Shown here piece by piece: positions 1 to 5,284 of a DNA stretch of 6,507 bases. Each line of letters starts with the position of its first letter. Position 1 is the stretch's first letter. The position numbers and the translations under genes are program-made. Source of the DNA: Clostridia bacterium (lineage in GTDB: Bacteria; Bacillota; Clostridia; Oscillospirales; CAG-382). The DNA lies in assembly GCA_017646185.1 (NCBI GenBank), contig JAGCNA010000294.1:1-6507 (forward strand), read 5' to 3'. The notes beneath the pieces are model-generated. The model did no database searches. It was not told where the DNA came from and worked only from the letters and a program-made list of their open reading frames with translations.

Positions 1-1351
1 CCTTACGGTGGTGGTGGGCGACAAAAGCTCTTCCAATTCGCGCAAGCTTTTTGAAACAGCAGGTCTTTACGGCGAGGCGATATTTATAAACACCGCCGCA
101 GAGCTTGATGTATATGGGAAGATTTTTTTCACTTCCCGAAATAAAATTGCCATTACCGCAGGAGCTTCAACTCCCGGTGATATATTACAGGAGGTTATTA
201 AACAAATGACAGACACCATCAACGAGAATCTTTCCTTCGAGGAGATGCTCGAGCAATCCTTCAGAACATTAACTACAGGGGAAAGGGTAACAGGTACCGT
301 TCTTGCGGTAAGCCCGGCAGAGGTTAAGATCGACCTCGGCACAAAACACACGGGTATACTTCCGTATGACGAGATTACCTCCGAAAGCGGCGTGGATCTT
401 ACAAAAGAATTCCACGTAGGCGACAGCGTTGAGGTGGTATGCAAGAAGTTCTCGGACGTTGAAGGCACAGTAATTCTTTCCAAGAAATCCATTGACGCTG
501 ACAAGCAGTGGACAGAAGTAGTAGCAGCATGTGAAAACGGCGAAATCCTTACCGGCACCGTTAAGGAAATCGTACGCGGCGGCTGCATTATAATGTATAA
601 GAATGTTAGAGTATTCGTTCCCGCTTCCCAGACCGGTATCGCAAAGGATAATCCTCTGGATGAGCTTAAGGGTCAGACCGTAAGCTACAGAGTTATCGAA
701 ACCGATGACCAGAAGGGCCGCAAGAGAGCTGTTGGCTCTATCAAATTGGTTGCAAGAGCAGAACGCAAAAAGGCTGTTGAAGAATTCTACGCTTCTTTGG
801 AAGTTGGTCAGAAGTTCACCGGCACCGTACGTTCTCTTGCAGATTTCGGCGCATTCGTAAACATCGGTCCCGTAGACGGTCTGGTACACATCACCGAACT
901 GTCCTGGGGCAGACTCAAGGCTCCCTCCGAACTGTTCAAGGTTGGCGATCCTATCGAAGTTTACATCAAAGCAGTTAACCCCGAGAAAAAGCGTATCTCT
1001 CTCGGCTACAAGACAGAGGATAACAATCCTTGGAAGATCTTCCCCGAACAGTATAACGTAGGCGACGTTGTTGACGCAAAGGTTGTTTCCGTACTTGAGT
1101 TCGGCGCATTCGCAGAGATCATCCCCGGCGTAGACGGTCTTATCCACATCAGCCAGATCGCAGCAAAGCCCGTTTCCAACCCCGCTTCCGTTCTTAAGGT
1201 TGGCGATACCGTTACCGCAAAGATTACCGCTATCGAACCCGAAAGAACCCGCGTAAGCCTTTCTATCCGCGCTCTTCTCGCTGAAGAAGAACCCGCAACC
1301 GAAGAAGCAGTTGAAGCAGTGGCAGAAGCTACCGAAGAAGCAGCTGAATAA
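1..1351 (+). CDS. ispH: IspH (HMBPP reductase) - ribosomal protein S1 fusion, C-terminal part
   Basis: The reading frame is open at the left edge, so the 5' end of the gene is missing. Counting from the GTG at position 8, residues 1-66 are the tail of 4-hydroxy-3-methylbut-2-enyl diphosphate reductase, the last MEP-pathway enzyme. They carry the substrate-binding SSSNS motif and the TAGAST motif, equivalent to E. coli Ser225/Asn227 and Ser269. The iron-sulfur cysteines lie upstream of the window. After a short linker come four S1 RNA-binding OB folds at about 91-161, 177-248, 265-335 and 351-420. The last two are the most typical, each with an FGAF motif followed by VDGL(V/I)HI. A Glu/Ala-rich acidic tail (about 424-447) ends the protein. 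This IspH-S1 fusion is a known arrangement in Clostridia. The S1 part should bind mRNA on the ribosome or free RNA in the cytosol. Translation of the S1 part from an internal start is possible (see the site at 189-208). Confidence 0.93.
   Translation, partial: LTVVVGDKSSSNSRKLFETAGLYGEAIFINTAAELDVYGKIFFTSRNKIAITAGASTPGDILQEVIKQMTDTINENLSFEEMLEQSFRTLTTGERVTGTVLAVSPAEVKIDLGTKHTGILPYDEITSESGVDLTKEFHVGDSVEVVCKKFSDVEGTVILSKKSIDADKQWTEVVAACENGEILTGTVKEIVRGGCIIMYKNVRVFVPASQTGIAKDNPLDELKGQTVSYRVIETDDQKGRKRAVGSIKLVARAERKKAVEEFYASLEVGQKFTGTVRSLADFGAFVNIGPVDGLVHITELSWGRLKAPSELFKVGDPIEVYIKAVNPEKKRISLGYKTEDNNPWKIFPEQYNVGDVVDAKVVSVLEFGAFAEIIPGVDGLIHISQIAAKPVSNPASVLKVGDTVTAKITAIEPERTRVSLSIRALLAEEEPATEEAVEAVAEATEEAAE
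189..208 (+). promoter_or_regulatory. possible internal ribosome binding site and start for free S1
   Basis: Inside the fusion gene, AGGAGG at 189-194 is followed after 11 bases by an in-frame ATG at 206-208. The site falls exactly at the junction between the IspH domain and the S1 part. Initiation here would give a 381-residue protein with all four S1 domains and no IspH sequence. The match to the anti-Shine-Dalgarno sequence is perfect but the spacing is slightly long. The codons are also constrained by a Q-E-V-I-K stretch that is common at the end of IspH, so the match may be chance. Confidence 0.4.
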
Positions 1352-1367
1352 TTAAAAATTGTTTTTT

Positions 1368-1400
1368 AGCGTGATGCTCTTTACGGGCATCACGTTTTTT
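1368..1400 (+). terminator. intrinsic terminator after ispH-S1
   Basis: An 8-bp perfect stem (1370-1377 with 1387-1394) can be extended inward by a T-G and a C-G pair, leaving a 5-base loop. It is followed at once by six T (1395-1400). It begins 17 bases after the stop codon, so it ends the ispH-S1 transcript and separates it from the Nudix unit. Confidence 0.9.
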
Positions 1401-1432
1401 GTCCTCGAACAGAACAAATGTTTGTTTTCTTA

Positions 1433-1461
1433 TTGCATTATCAAAAACGGTGTGATATAAT
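1433..1461 (+). promoter_or_regulatory. extended -10 promoter for the Nudix-deaminase unit
   Basis: The -10 box is a perfect TATAAT (1456-1461) preceded by TG one base upstream, the extended -10 form. A weak -35 (TTGCAT, 1433-1438) lies 17 bases further upstream. Transcription should start near 1468. That places the ATG codons at 1418 and 1460 upstream of or inside the promoter, so they cannot start translation from this transcript. The GTG at 1493 is therefore the likely start. Confidence 0.75.
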
Positions 1462-1492
1462 GGAGATATCAAAAAGAATTCGAGGGATAAGC

Positions 1493-1921
1493 GTGGTAAA
1501 AGTAACTTTTATTAAACAAAACGAGGTTTCCGATGATAAGTTCAAGTTTGCGGTTATCTGTGCAAGATACGGCGGAAAATGGATACTTTGCAGGCACAAG
1601 AAAAGAACTGCTTGGGAGATCCCCGGCGGCCACATAGAGGAAGGCGAAACACCATTGGAAGCCGCAAAAAGAGAGCTTTTTGAAGAAACGGGAGCTACGG
1701 ATTTTGAAATATATCCCCTCACCCCATACTGCGTAGAAATTGACGGCGAGAAATCTTACGGAAAACTGTTTTTCGCTGACATAACCGTGTTGGGCAACAT
1801 TCCCGAAGACAGCGAGATAAAAGAAACCGCCTTGTTTGATACCCTGCCCCAAGACCTCACCTACCCCGAAATCCAACCCCATTTATACGAATATGCGGTA
1901 AAACAAGGAGAAATAATATGA
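1493..1921 (+). CDS. Nudix hydrolase, MutT/YtkD-like
   Basis: This gene encodes a 142-residue cytosolic hydrolase that should cleave a nucleoside diphosphate linked to another group, releasing phosphate or pyrophosphate with Mg2+. The Nudix box is complete: G46, five residues, E52, seven residues, then R60-E61-L62-x-E64-E65-x-G67-A68. A core strand reads like YGGKWILCRH, and the overall pattern resembles Bacillus YtkD, an 8-oxo-dGTP-type enzyme, but the substrate cannot be fixed from sequence. I chose the GTG start because a strong promoter (-10 at 1456-1461) overlaps the upstream in-frame ATGs. GAGGGA lies 5 bases before the GTG, and the family usually begins with a similar VKVTF strand. An upstream extension to 1418 would be unusual N-terminal sequence. 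The stop overlaps the next gene's start in an ATGA, so the two are probably translationally coupled and act on related substrates. Confidence 0.88.
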   Translation: MVKVTFIKQNEVSDDKFKFAVICARYGGKWILCRHKKRTAWEIPGGHIEEGETPLEAAKRELFEETGATDFEIYPLTPYCVEIDGEKSYGKLFFADITVLGNIPEDSEIKETALFDTLPQDLTYPEIQPHLYEYAVKQGEII

Positions 1922-2328
1922 CAAGACACGAAATTACCGAAGCGGATAAAAAGCTTATTGAGATAGGCTTGGAGGTATTAAAACAAAACTTTGACGACGG
2001 GGTATACAACCACACGGTGGGATGTGCTTTGCTGTGCAAAAACGGAAACATTTATAAGGGCGTAAACTGCGATGGAATCCACGGTTCCTGTGCGGAATAC
2101 ATTACTATGGGAATTGCAATTTCCGCAGGTGAAAGAGAGTTCGATACCATTGTGGCAGTCCACGATCAACACCTTAATTTCGTTATTCCCCCTTGCGGAA
2201 ACTGCAGACAGATGATGTTTGAATACTGTCCCGATATAAAGGTGATCGTAAACGACGAAAACGGAAAGCTGATAAAAGTAACCGCCCGCGACCTACTCCC
2301 CTTCGCCTGGGAACCGGTGACGGTATAG
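1918..2328 (+). CDS. cytidine deaminase-fold enzyme, blasticidin-S-deaminase-like
   Basis: This 136-residue protein is a zinc-dependent nucleoside deaminase of the small tetrameric cytidine deaminase class. The zinc and catalytic motifs are intact: C58-A59-E60, with Glu60 as proton shuttle, and P92-C93-G-N-C96. The substrate loop reads G48-V-N50-C-D52, where canonical cytidine deaminases have N-x-E. Parts of the sequence look closer to what I recall of fungal blasticidin-S deaminase: the GVN loop, a CAE motif with a following small-residue helix, PCGxCRQ, and the C-terminal R-(D/E)-LLP then W pattern. The substrate could be cytidine, deoxycytidine or another cytosine nucleoside. AAGGAG at 1905-1910 with a 7-base gap, and the ATGA overlap with the Nudix gene, support the start and joint expression. 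A joint role in cleaning up or salvaging nucleotides is an inference. Confidence 0.87.
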   Translation: MTRHEITEADKKLIEIGLEVLKQNFDDGVYNHTVGCALLCKNGNIYKGVNCDGIHGSCAEYITMGIAISAGEREFDTIVAVHDQHLNFVIPPCGNCRQMMFEYCPDIKVIVNDENGKLIKVTARDLLPFAWEPVTV

Positions 2329-2342
2329 CGAAAGAAAACAAA

Positions 2343-2389
2343 AAGAGCAAGAGTAAAAGAAAAACTTTTATTCTTGCTCTTGTTTTTTT
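2343..2389 (+). terminator. strong intrinsic terminator after the deaminase gene
   Basis: A 17-bp stem (2343-2359 with 2365-2381, one G-T pair) with a five-A loop is followed by seven T (2383-2389). A-rich sequence precedes the left arm, so it may also stop transcription arriving on the minus strand. It begins 14 bases after the deaminase stop codon. Confidence 0.92.
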
Positions 2390-2402
2390 AATTAGTGAAG
2401 TT

Positions 2403-2417
2403 TTTGCTGAAAGCAAA
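2403..2417. repeat. short perfect hairpin
   Basis: TTTGCT at 2403-2408 and AGCAAA at 2412-2417 form a 6-bp perfect inverted repeat around a three-base loop. No T-run follows on either strand close by, and no function is evident. Confidence 0.45.
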
Positions 2418-2445
2418 CTATAACCAAAGCGAAAAGAACGGCTCT

Positions 2446-2528
2446 TTTGGATGCAAAAGGCATTTTCACAAGCGTGCTGTAGTTATCTACTGCTAGCGCA
2501 GTGAAAATGTCTACAAAAACGCATCAAA
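2446..2528. repeat. long imperfect inverted repeat (stem-loop) of unknown role
   Basis: Nested arms pair in order. The outer arms GATGC (2450-2454) and GCATC (2521-2525) can be extended by TTT/AAA past a bulged G. Next are CATTTTCAC (2461-2469) with GTGAAAATG (2501-2509), nine perfect pairs. Inside these are GCG (2472-2474) with CGC (2497-2499), GC (2476-2477) with GC (2492-2493), and GTAG (2479-2482) with CTAC (2487-2490) around the loop TTAT. The whole is about 83 bases with small internal loops. It holds no reading frame worth noting and no T-run. It could be a small palindromic mobile repeat, a processed RNA hairpin or a remnant of one. The sequence alone does not decide. Confidence 0.6.
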
Positions 2529-2532
2529 TAAT

Positions 2533-2562
2533 AAAAAAAGAAATCCGTGCAAGCGGATTTCT
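2533..2562 (-). terminator. minus-strand intrinsic terminator after the structured RNA
   Basis: Read on the minus strand, a 9-bp perfect stem (2554-2562 with 2539-2547, six-base loop) is followed by a run of T, which is the A-run 2533-2539 on the plus strand. It lies about 35 bases beyond the proposed 3' end of the minus-strand RNA, and no minus-strand gene other than DUF1292 lies upstream. This supports a non-coding transcript ending here. Confidence 0.88.
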
Positions 2563-2596
2563 ACTTCTGACTTAATATTAACTTTTGCGTTTTTGG

Positions 2597-2825
2597 ATTT
2601 GCGCCAAAAGCGACGTTCAGAGATGAAGCCCCGCGGGTGCCGTGTCCCGTGAACGAAACCCTGCTTTTGGCAGGTGGGTGTCCTATTGCACGCTTTAGTG
2701 CTTCCAACGTCCGTAAACTGCGGGGTACAAAGACAGCCGCGTTACGGGAGGCCTGCTTCACCACGGGCAAAGATTCTTCAGACTCCCTTTCGTAAATGTG
2801 GGTTTTTACACGGGTAGACGCAAAT
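2597..2825 (-). ncRNA. ssrS: 6S RNA (probable)
   Basis: A roughly 229-base minus-strand region has no credible gene, a higher GC content than its flanks, and a terminator of its own at 2533-2562. Reading the minus strand, it shares a series of landmarks with 6S RNA in the same order as in E. coli. A GCAGGCCTCCCG segment corresponds to GCGGGCC-AGTCCCC near the 5' side of the bubble. A GGACACCCACCTGC segment corresponds to the GACACATTCACCT region. A CCGCGGGGCTTCATCTC segment corresponds to the CTGCGGCGGCATCTC 3' side. Pairings support a long rod: TGAAGC with GCTTCA, TCCCGT with ACGGGA, a local CCTGC/GCAGG hairpin, and an outer helix of 2817-2825 with 2597-2605. 6S RNA binds the housekeeping RNA polymerase holoenzyme and mimics an open promoter. 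The exact ends are uncertain, and the RNA may be processed from a transcript shared with DUF1292. The identification rests on remembered motifs, not a covariance search. Confidence 0.68.
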
Positions 2826-2863
2826 GCGCTTACACGTACACCGCAGGAAAGGTGCGAAAAAGA

Positions 2864-3151
2864 TTATTCTTCTTCGGGAATTTCGTCCAGATCGCATTCG
2901 TCCATAAAGCAATCCTCAAACATCTGGGATACTTTATCGAACTCATCGTCATCATCGATGGTGATAAGATTTTCTTCGCCGTCTTCGCCGACAACTATCT
3001 TAAGCACTACGAATTCGTTTTCCTGACTATCGCAAGGAGCGAGAGCCACATAGGTATTTCCCTCATCCTCAAGGGTGCCCAAAACCTCAAATTCGGTTTC
3101 AACACCGTCTTCGTCTATAAGGGTAACTGTGTTATATTCATTGTAATCCAT
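2864..3151 (-). CDS. DUF1292 family small acidic protein (YrzB-like)
   Basis: This 95-residue, very acidic cytosolic protein matches the DUF1292 pattern. It opens with a strand of the form TVTLIDEDGVETEFEVL, followed by an 'EGNTYVALAP' strand and a 'FVVLKI' strand. It ends in an Asp/Glu-rich helix containing DEFDKVSQMFED. The biochemical role of this family is unknown; in Bacillus a member (yrzB) sits next to ruvX-type genes, a context not seen here. The start is well supported: GGAGGT (plus-strand 3159-3164) lies about 8 bases before the ATG, and a TTGACA-17-TAAAAT promoter lies just upstream. A perfect inverted repeat overlaps that promoter and may be an operator. The proposed 6S RNA begins about 40 bases downstream on the same strand with no clear terminator between them, so co-transcription is possible. 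Confidence 0.88.
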   Translation of the reverse strand: MDYNEYNTVTLIDEDGVETEFEVLGTLEDEGNTYVALAPCDSQENEFVVLKIVVGEDGEENLITIDDDDEFDKVSQMFEDCFMDECDLDEIPEEE

Positions 3152-3175
3152 TGTATTTACCTCCGTATTAATCTA

Positions 3176-3201
3176 CCCGTATTTTACAACAAAAATACGG
3201 G
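3176..3201. promoter_or_regulatory. perfect palindrome over the DUF1292 promoter, candidate operator
   Basis: CCCGTATTTT (3176-3185) and AAAATACGGG (3192-3201) are perfect 10-base inverted arms separated by six bases. They cover the -10 box and most of the spacer of the minus-strand DUF1292 promoter and end at or just before the expected transcription start near 3174. Because the repeat lies upstream of that start, it is unlikely to act as an RNA hairpin in this transcript. A dimeric repressor site is the simplest reading. I do not recognise it as the site of a named regulator. Confidence 0.55.
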
Positions 3202-3209
3202 AATGTCAA
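3181..3209 (-). promoter_or_regulatory. promoter for DUF1292
   Basis: On the minus strand, a perfect -35 TTGACA (plus-strand 3204-3209) is followed by a 17-base spacer and -10 TAAAAT (3181-3186). Transcription should start near 3174, leaving a leader of about 22 bases that contains the ribosome binding site. Confidence 0.85.
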
Positions 3210-3238
3210 TATATAGCTTATTTATCCTTTTACCGTTA

Positions 3239-3267
3239 TTGACATTTACCGCCCCATTTGTTAAAAT
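3239..3267 (+). promoter_or_regulatory. promoter for rsmE
   Basis: A perfect -35 TTGACA (3239-3244), a 17-base spacer and -10 TAAAAT (3262-3267) are present, with TG one base before the -10. Transcription should start near 3274. It is divergent from the DUF1292 promoter: the two -35 boxes face each other across 29 bases of AT-rich DNA that could serve both as an UP element. Confidence 0.87.
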
Positions 3268-3299
3268 TATACCATCCTTTAAGGAAGGAATATAATATT

Positions 3300-4046
3300 A
3301 TGTCCTCTACACCGAGATTTTTTATATCCAAAAGCGAATTCCAAGGAGACAAAGTAACCATTACGGGAACGGATGCAAACCATCTGTGCCGTGTGCTCCG
3401 TCTGCGGGAAGGCGATAAGATAACCGTGTGCGATATGCAGAAAAATATATACGACGGAACCCTTACCTTTGTTTCTCCCGATATGGCGGAAGCCACCCTT
3501 TCCGATTGCCGTCCCTCCCCTGCCGAGCCTCCCTACAAGATAACACTTTACCAGGGTATGCCCAAGGGCGATAAGCTGGATACCATCGTACAAAAAGCGG
3601 TGGAATTGGGCGCTGCCGAAATAGTGCCCGTTATGTGCGAACGCGCCGTTTCACGTCCCGACGAAAAGAGCATGGATAAAAAGATAATCCGCCTTAACCG
3701 CATAGCCGCAGAGGCGGCAAAGCAATGCGGAAGAGGCATTGTGCCCGAGGTAAAAGACGCCCTTTCCTACAAGCAGATGCTGGAGGAATTGTGCAAAGCG
3801 GAGCTTCACTTTATATGCTACGAGGGCGACACCGTGCGCCCCATACGGGAGATTGTGGAAGAAGCGGGCACTTTTACAAGCGTTGCCTTTTATATCGGCC
3901 CCGAAGGAGGCATATCCGCAGGGGAAATTGAGCTTGCAAAAGAGAGAAATATTCCCCTTGCCGGGCTGGGAAAACGGATACTCAGAACCGAAACCGCACC
4001 CCTCTTTGTGCTCTCTGCCCTATCTGTATTGGCAGAAAGAGATTAG
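3300..4046 (+). CDS. rsmE: 16S rRNA m3U1498 methyltransferase RsmE
   Basis: This 248-residue SPOUT-class enzyme transfers a methyl group from S-adenosylmethionine to N3 of 16S rRNA U1498 in the assembled small subunit. Residues 1-75 form the PUA-like RNA-binding domain, with the hallmark HLCRVLRLREGD at 28-39. The trefoil-knot domain follows with QGMPKGDKLDTIVQKAVELG (85-104), then ERAVSR, then a helix with RIAAEAAKQCGR (134-145). It ends with the SAM-binding IGPEGG (199-204) and LGKRILRTETAP (223-234). Length and motif order are normal for the family. The ATG at 3300 is chosen over an in-frame TTG at 3258, because the TTG lies within the promoter upstream of the expected transcript start and AAGGA (3285-3289) precedes the ATG by 10 bases. 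It is a single-gene unit here, not next to prmA as is common elsewhere. Confidence 0.95.
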   Translation: MSSTPRFFISKSEFQGDKVTITGTDANHLCRVLRLREGDKITVCDMQKNIYDGTLTFVSPDMAEATLSDCRPSPAEPPYKITLYQGMPKGDKLDTIVQKAVELGAAEIVPVMCERAVSRPDEKSMDKKIIRLNRIAAEAAKQCGRGIVPEVKDALSYKQMLEELCKAELHFICYEGDTVRPIREIVEEAGTFTSVAFYIGPEGGISAGEIELAKERNIPLAGLGKRILRTETAPLFVLSALSVLAERD

Positions 4047-4064
4047 TTTAATTAAATTTAACAT

Positions 4065-4113
4065 TTTCGAGTGCTTTTTTTAGTTAAAATGTAGAAAAAG
4101 CACTTGAATTTTT
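4065..4113 (+). terminator. intrinsic terminator after rsmE
   Basis: A 14-bp stem (4065-4079 region with 4095-4108, one G-T pair) encloses a 15-base AT-rich loop and is followed by five T (4109-4113). The stem contains AGTGCTTTTT and AAAAAGCACT. It starts about 20 bases after the rsmE stop. The right arm and T-run overlap the -35 box of the next promoter. Confidence 0.75.
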
Positions 4114-4132
4114 GTAGATAATGTTGTAAAAT
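4104..4132 (+). promoter_or_regulatory. promoter for the regulator-ftsEX operon
   Basis: TTGAAT (4104-4109), a 17-base spacer and TAAAAT (4127-4132) predict a transcript starting near 4139. That is after the in-frame GTG at 4136, which is therefore not the start codon, and about 33 bases before the ATG at 4172. The -35 box sits inside the right arm of the rsmE terminator. Confidence 0.7.
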
Positions 4133-4171
4133 GAAGTGTATATGACTAAAAAGAAGAAAAGGAGTAATATT

Positions 4172-5263
4172 ATGTCCAGCAAATTGTTTCAGGGGCTCAT
4201 TTACCAAATGAAAGAAGCGGTTGACCGCACCGTTGGAGTACTCGATGATAAGGGTGTGGTGATCGCCTGCAGTACACTTTCCAGAATAGGTGAATCGCAC
4301 AGAGATGCGCTGGATGAGGTATCCTATTCCTTTGACACTGCAATAGTAAACGGCTTTACTTATAAGCCCGTGGGCTCCCACGCAAGAATAGAATACGTTG
4401 TATTTGCAGAGGGCAGCGACGAAAAGGCAAAAAGCGCCGCCGCAATGCTTTCCATCACCTTGGCAAGCATCAAAACTCTTTATGACGAAAAGTATGATAA
4501 AACCAATTTCATAAAGAACATCATTCTCGATAACATACTTCCCAGCGATATATATATCAAATCCAAAGAACTGCACTTTGATGCGGAAATTCCCCGTGTG
4601 GTTTATCTTGCCCGTTTTGCAGGCAACAACGAGGGAAGCACAATTCCCTTTGATATTGTGCAAAACCTCTTCCCCGACAGAGCAAAGGATTACGTTATCG
4701 GCGTAAGCGAAAACGATATAGTTCTGGTTAAAGAGCTTCGCAACGCAGTGGATATGCGCAATATAGACAATTACGCAAAGATGATCGTTGATACCGCAGA
4801 AACCGAATTCCTTATAAAGGCTACCGTAGGTATCGGTACCGTTGTAAGCACGGTAAAGGACCTTGCCCGTTCCTTTAAGGATGCGCAGGTTGCTTTGGAG
4901 GTGGGTAAGGTATTCGATACCGAAAAGACCACTATCAATTACGAAAGCCTTGGTATCGGCAGACTTATTTACCAGCTCCCCACCACTCTGTGCGAAATGT
5001 TCTTGCAGGAGGTATTCAAGAAGGGCTCCTTTGAGGCGTTGGACCAGGAAACACTTACCACCATCCAGACCTTCTTTGAAAACAACCTTAACGTTTCCGA
5101 AACCTCCCGAAAGCTGTTCGTTCACAGAAACACCTTGGTTTACAGACTTGAGAAAATTAAAAAGGTTACGGGACTTGATCTGCGTGAGTTTGATAACGCT
5201 ATCACCTTCAAGGTTGCCCTTATGGTTAAAAAATACGTAACCTCCAAGCCTATGATGTATTAA
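4172..5263 (+). CDS. PucR/CdaR-family transcriptional regulator upstream of ftsEX
   Basis: This 363-residue protein should be a cytosolic DNA-binding regulator. Residues 1-105 form an N-terminal sensor-like region, with a TVGVLDDKGVVIACS stretch reminiscent of PAS or roadblock-type folds. Residues about 140-260 fit the degenerate GGDEF-like domain of CdaR proteins, without a GGDEF signature, so no cyclase activity is expected. Residues about 295-350 form the PucR C-terminal helix-turn-helix, with FFENNLNVSETSRKLFVHRNT and then LVYRLEKIKKVTGLDLREF. This HTH is the family's most reliable mark. The start has AAGGAG (4159-4164) with a 7-base gap. ftsE begins 21 bases after the stop without a terminator, so the regulator is in the ftsEX operon and may control it. 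Its ligand is unknown. Members of the family elsewhere respond to sugar diacids, purines or amino acids, but the context here gives no such link. Confidence 0.88.
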   Translation: MSSKLFQGLIYQMKEAVDRTVGVLDDKGVVIACSTLSRIGESHRDALDEVSYSFDTAIVNGFTYKPVGSHARIEYVVFAEGSDEKAKSAAAMLSITLASIKTLYDEKYDKTNFIKNIILDNILPSDIYIKSKELHFDAEIPRVVYLARFAGNNEGSTIPFDIVQNLFPDRAKDYVIGVSENDIVLVKELRNAVDMRNIDNYAKMIVDTAETEFLIKATVGIGTVVSTVKDLARSFKDAQVALEVGKVFDTEKTTINYESLGIGRLIYQLPTTLCEMFLQEVFKKGSFEALDQETLTTIQTFFENNLNVSETSRKLFVHRNTLVYRLEKIKKVTGLDLREFDNAITFKVALMVKKYVTSKPMMY

Positions 5264-5284
5264 GCATCAGGAAAGTAAATTGTT

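Noticed and set aside
269..1147. Long minus-strand open frame opposite the S1 domains
   Set aside because: It is antisense to a well-identified S1 coding region. Its protein is rich in Cys and low-complexity hydrophobic stretches with no family pattern. Codon bias of the true gene produces it.
1418..1492. Upstream extension of the Nudix gene to the ATG at 1418 or 1460
   Set aside because: The 1460 ATG overlaps a perfect TATAAT box and 1418 lies upstream of the promoter. The extension resembles no Nudix N-terminus, and the GTG at 1493 has a plausible ribosome binding site.
2561..2770. Minus-strand 69-residue reading frame in the non-coding stretch
   Set aside because: It lies inside the proposed 6S RNA and overlaps its terminator, has no convincing ribosome binding site, and shows no recognisable domain. 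RNA structure explains the region better.
2597..2825. RNase P RNA, tmRNA or SRP RNA as the identity of the structured minus-strand RNA
   Set aside because: I could not find the P4-type conserved blocks of RNase P, a tag frame ending in Ala-Ala or a tRNA-like end of tmRNA, or the GGAA-tetraloop SRP motif. The ordered segments fit 6S RNA best.
2796..3295. Two plus-strand frames opposite the DUF1292 gene
   Set aside because: DUF1292 on the minus strand has a promoter, an excellent ribosome binding site and a family match. The plus frames have none of these.
3258..3299. TTG start for rsmE at 3258
   Set aside because: It lies within the rsmE promoter, before the expected transcript start. The ATG at 3300 has an upstream AAGGA and gives the normal RsmE N-terminus.
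4058..5125. Long minus-strand open frame opposite the PucR/CdaR-type regulator
   Set aside because: The plus-strand gene has a ribosome binding site, promoter and a clear HTH. The antisense protein matches no family and runs through the rsmE terminator.
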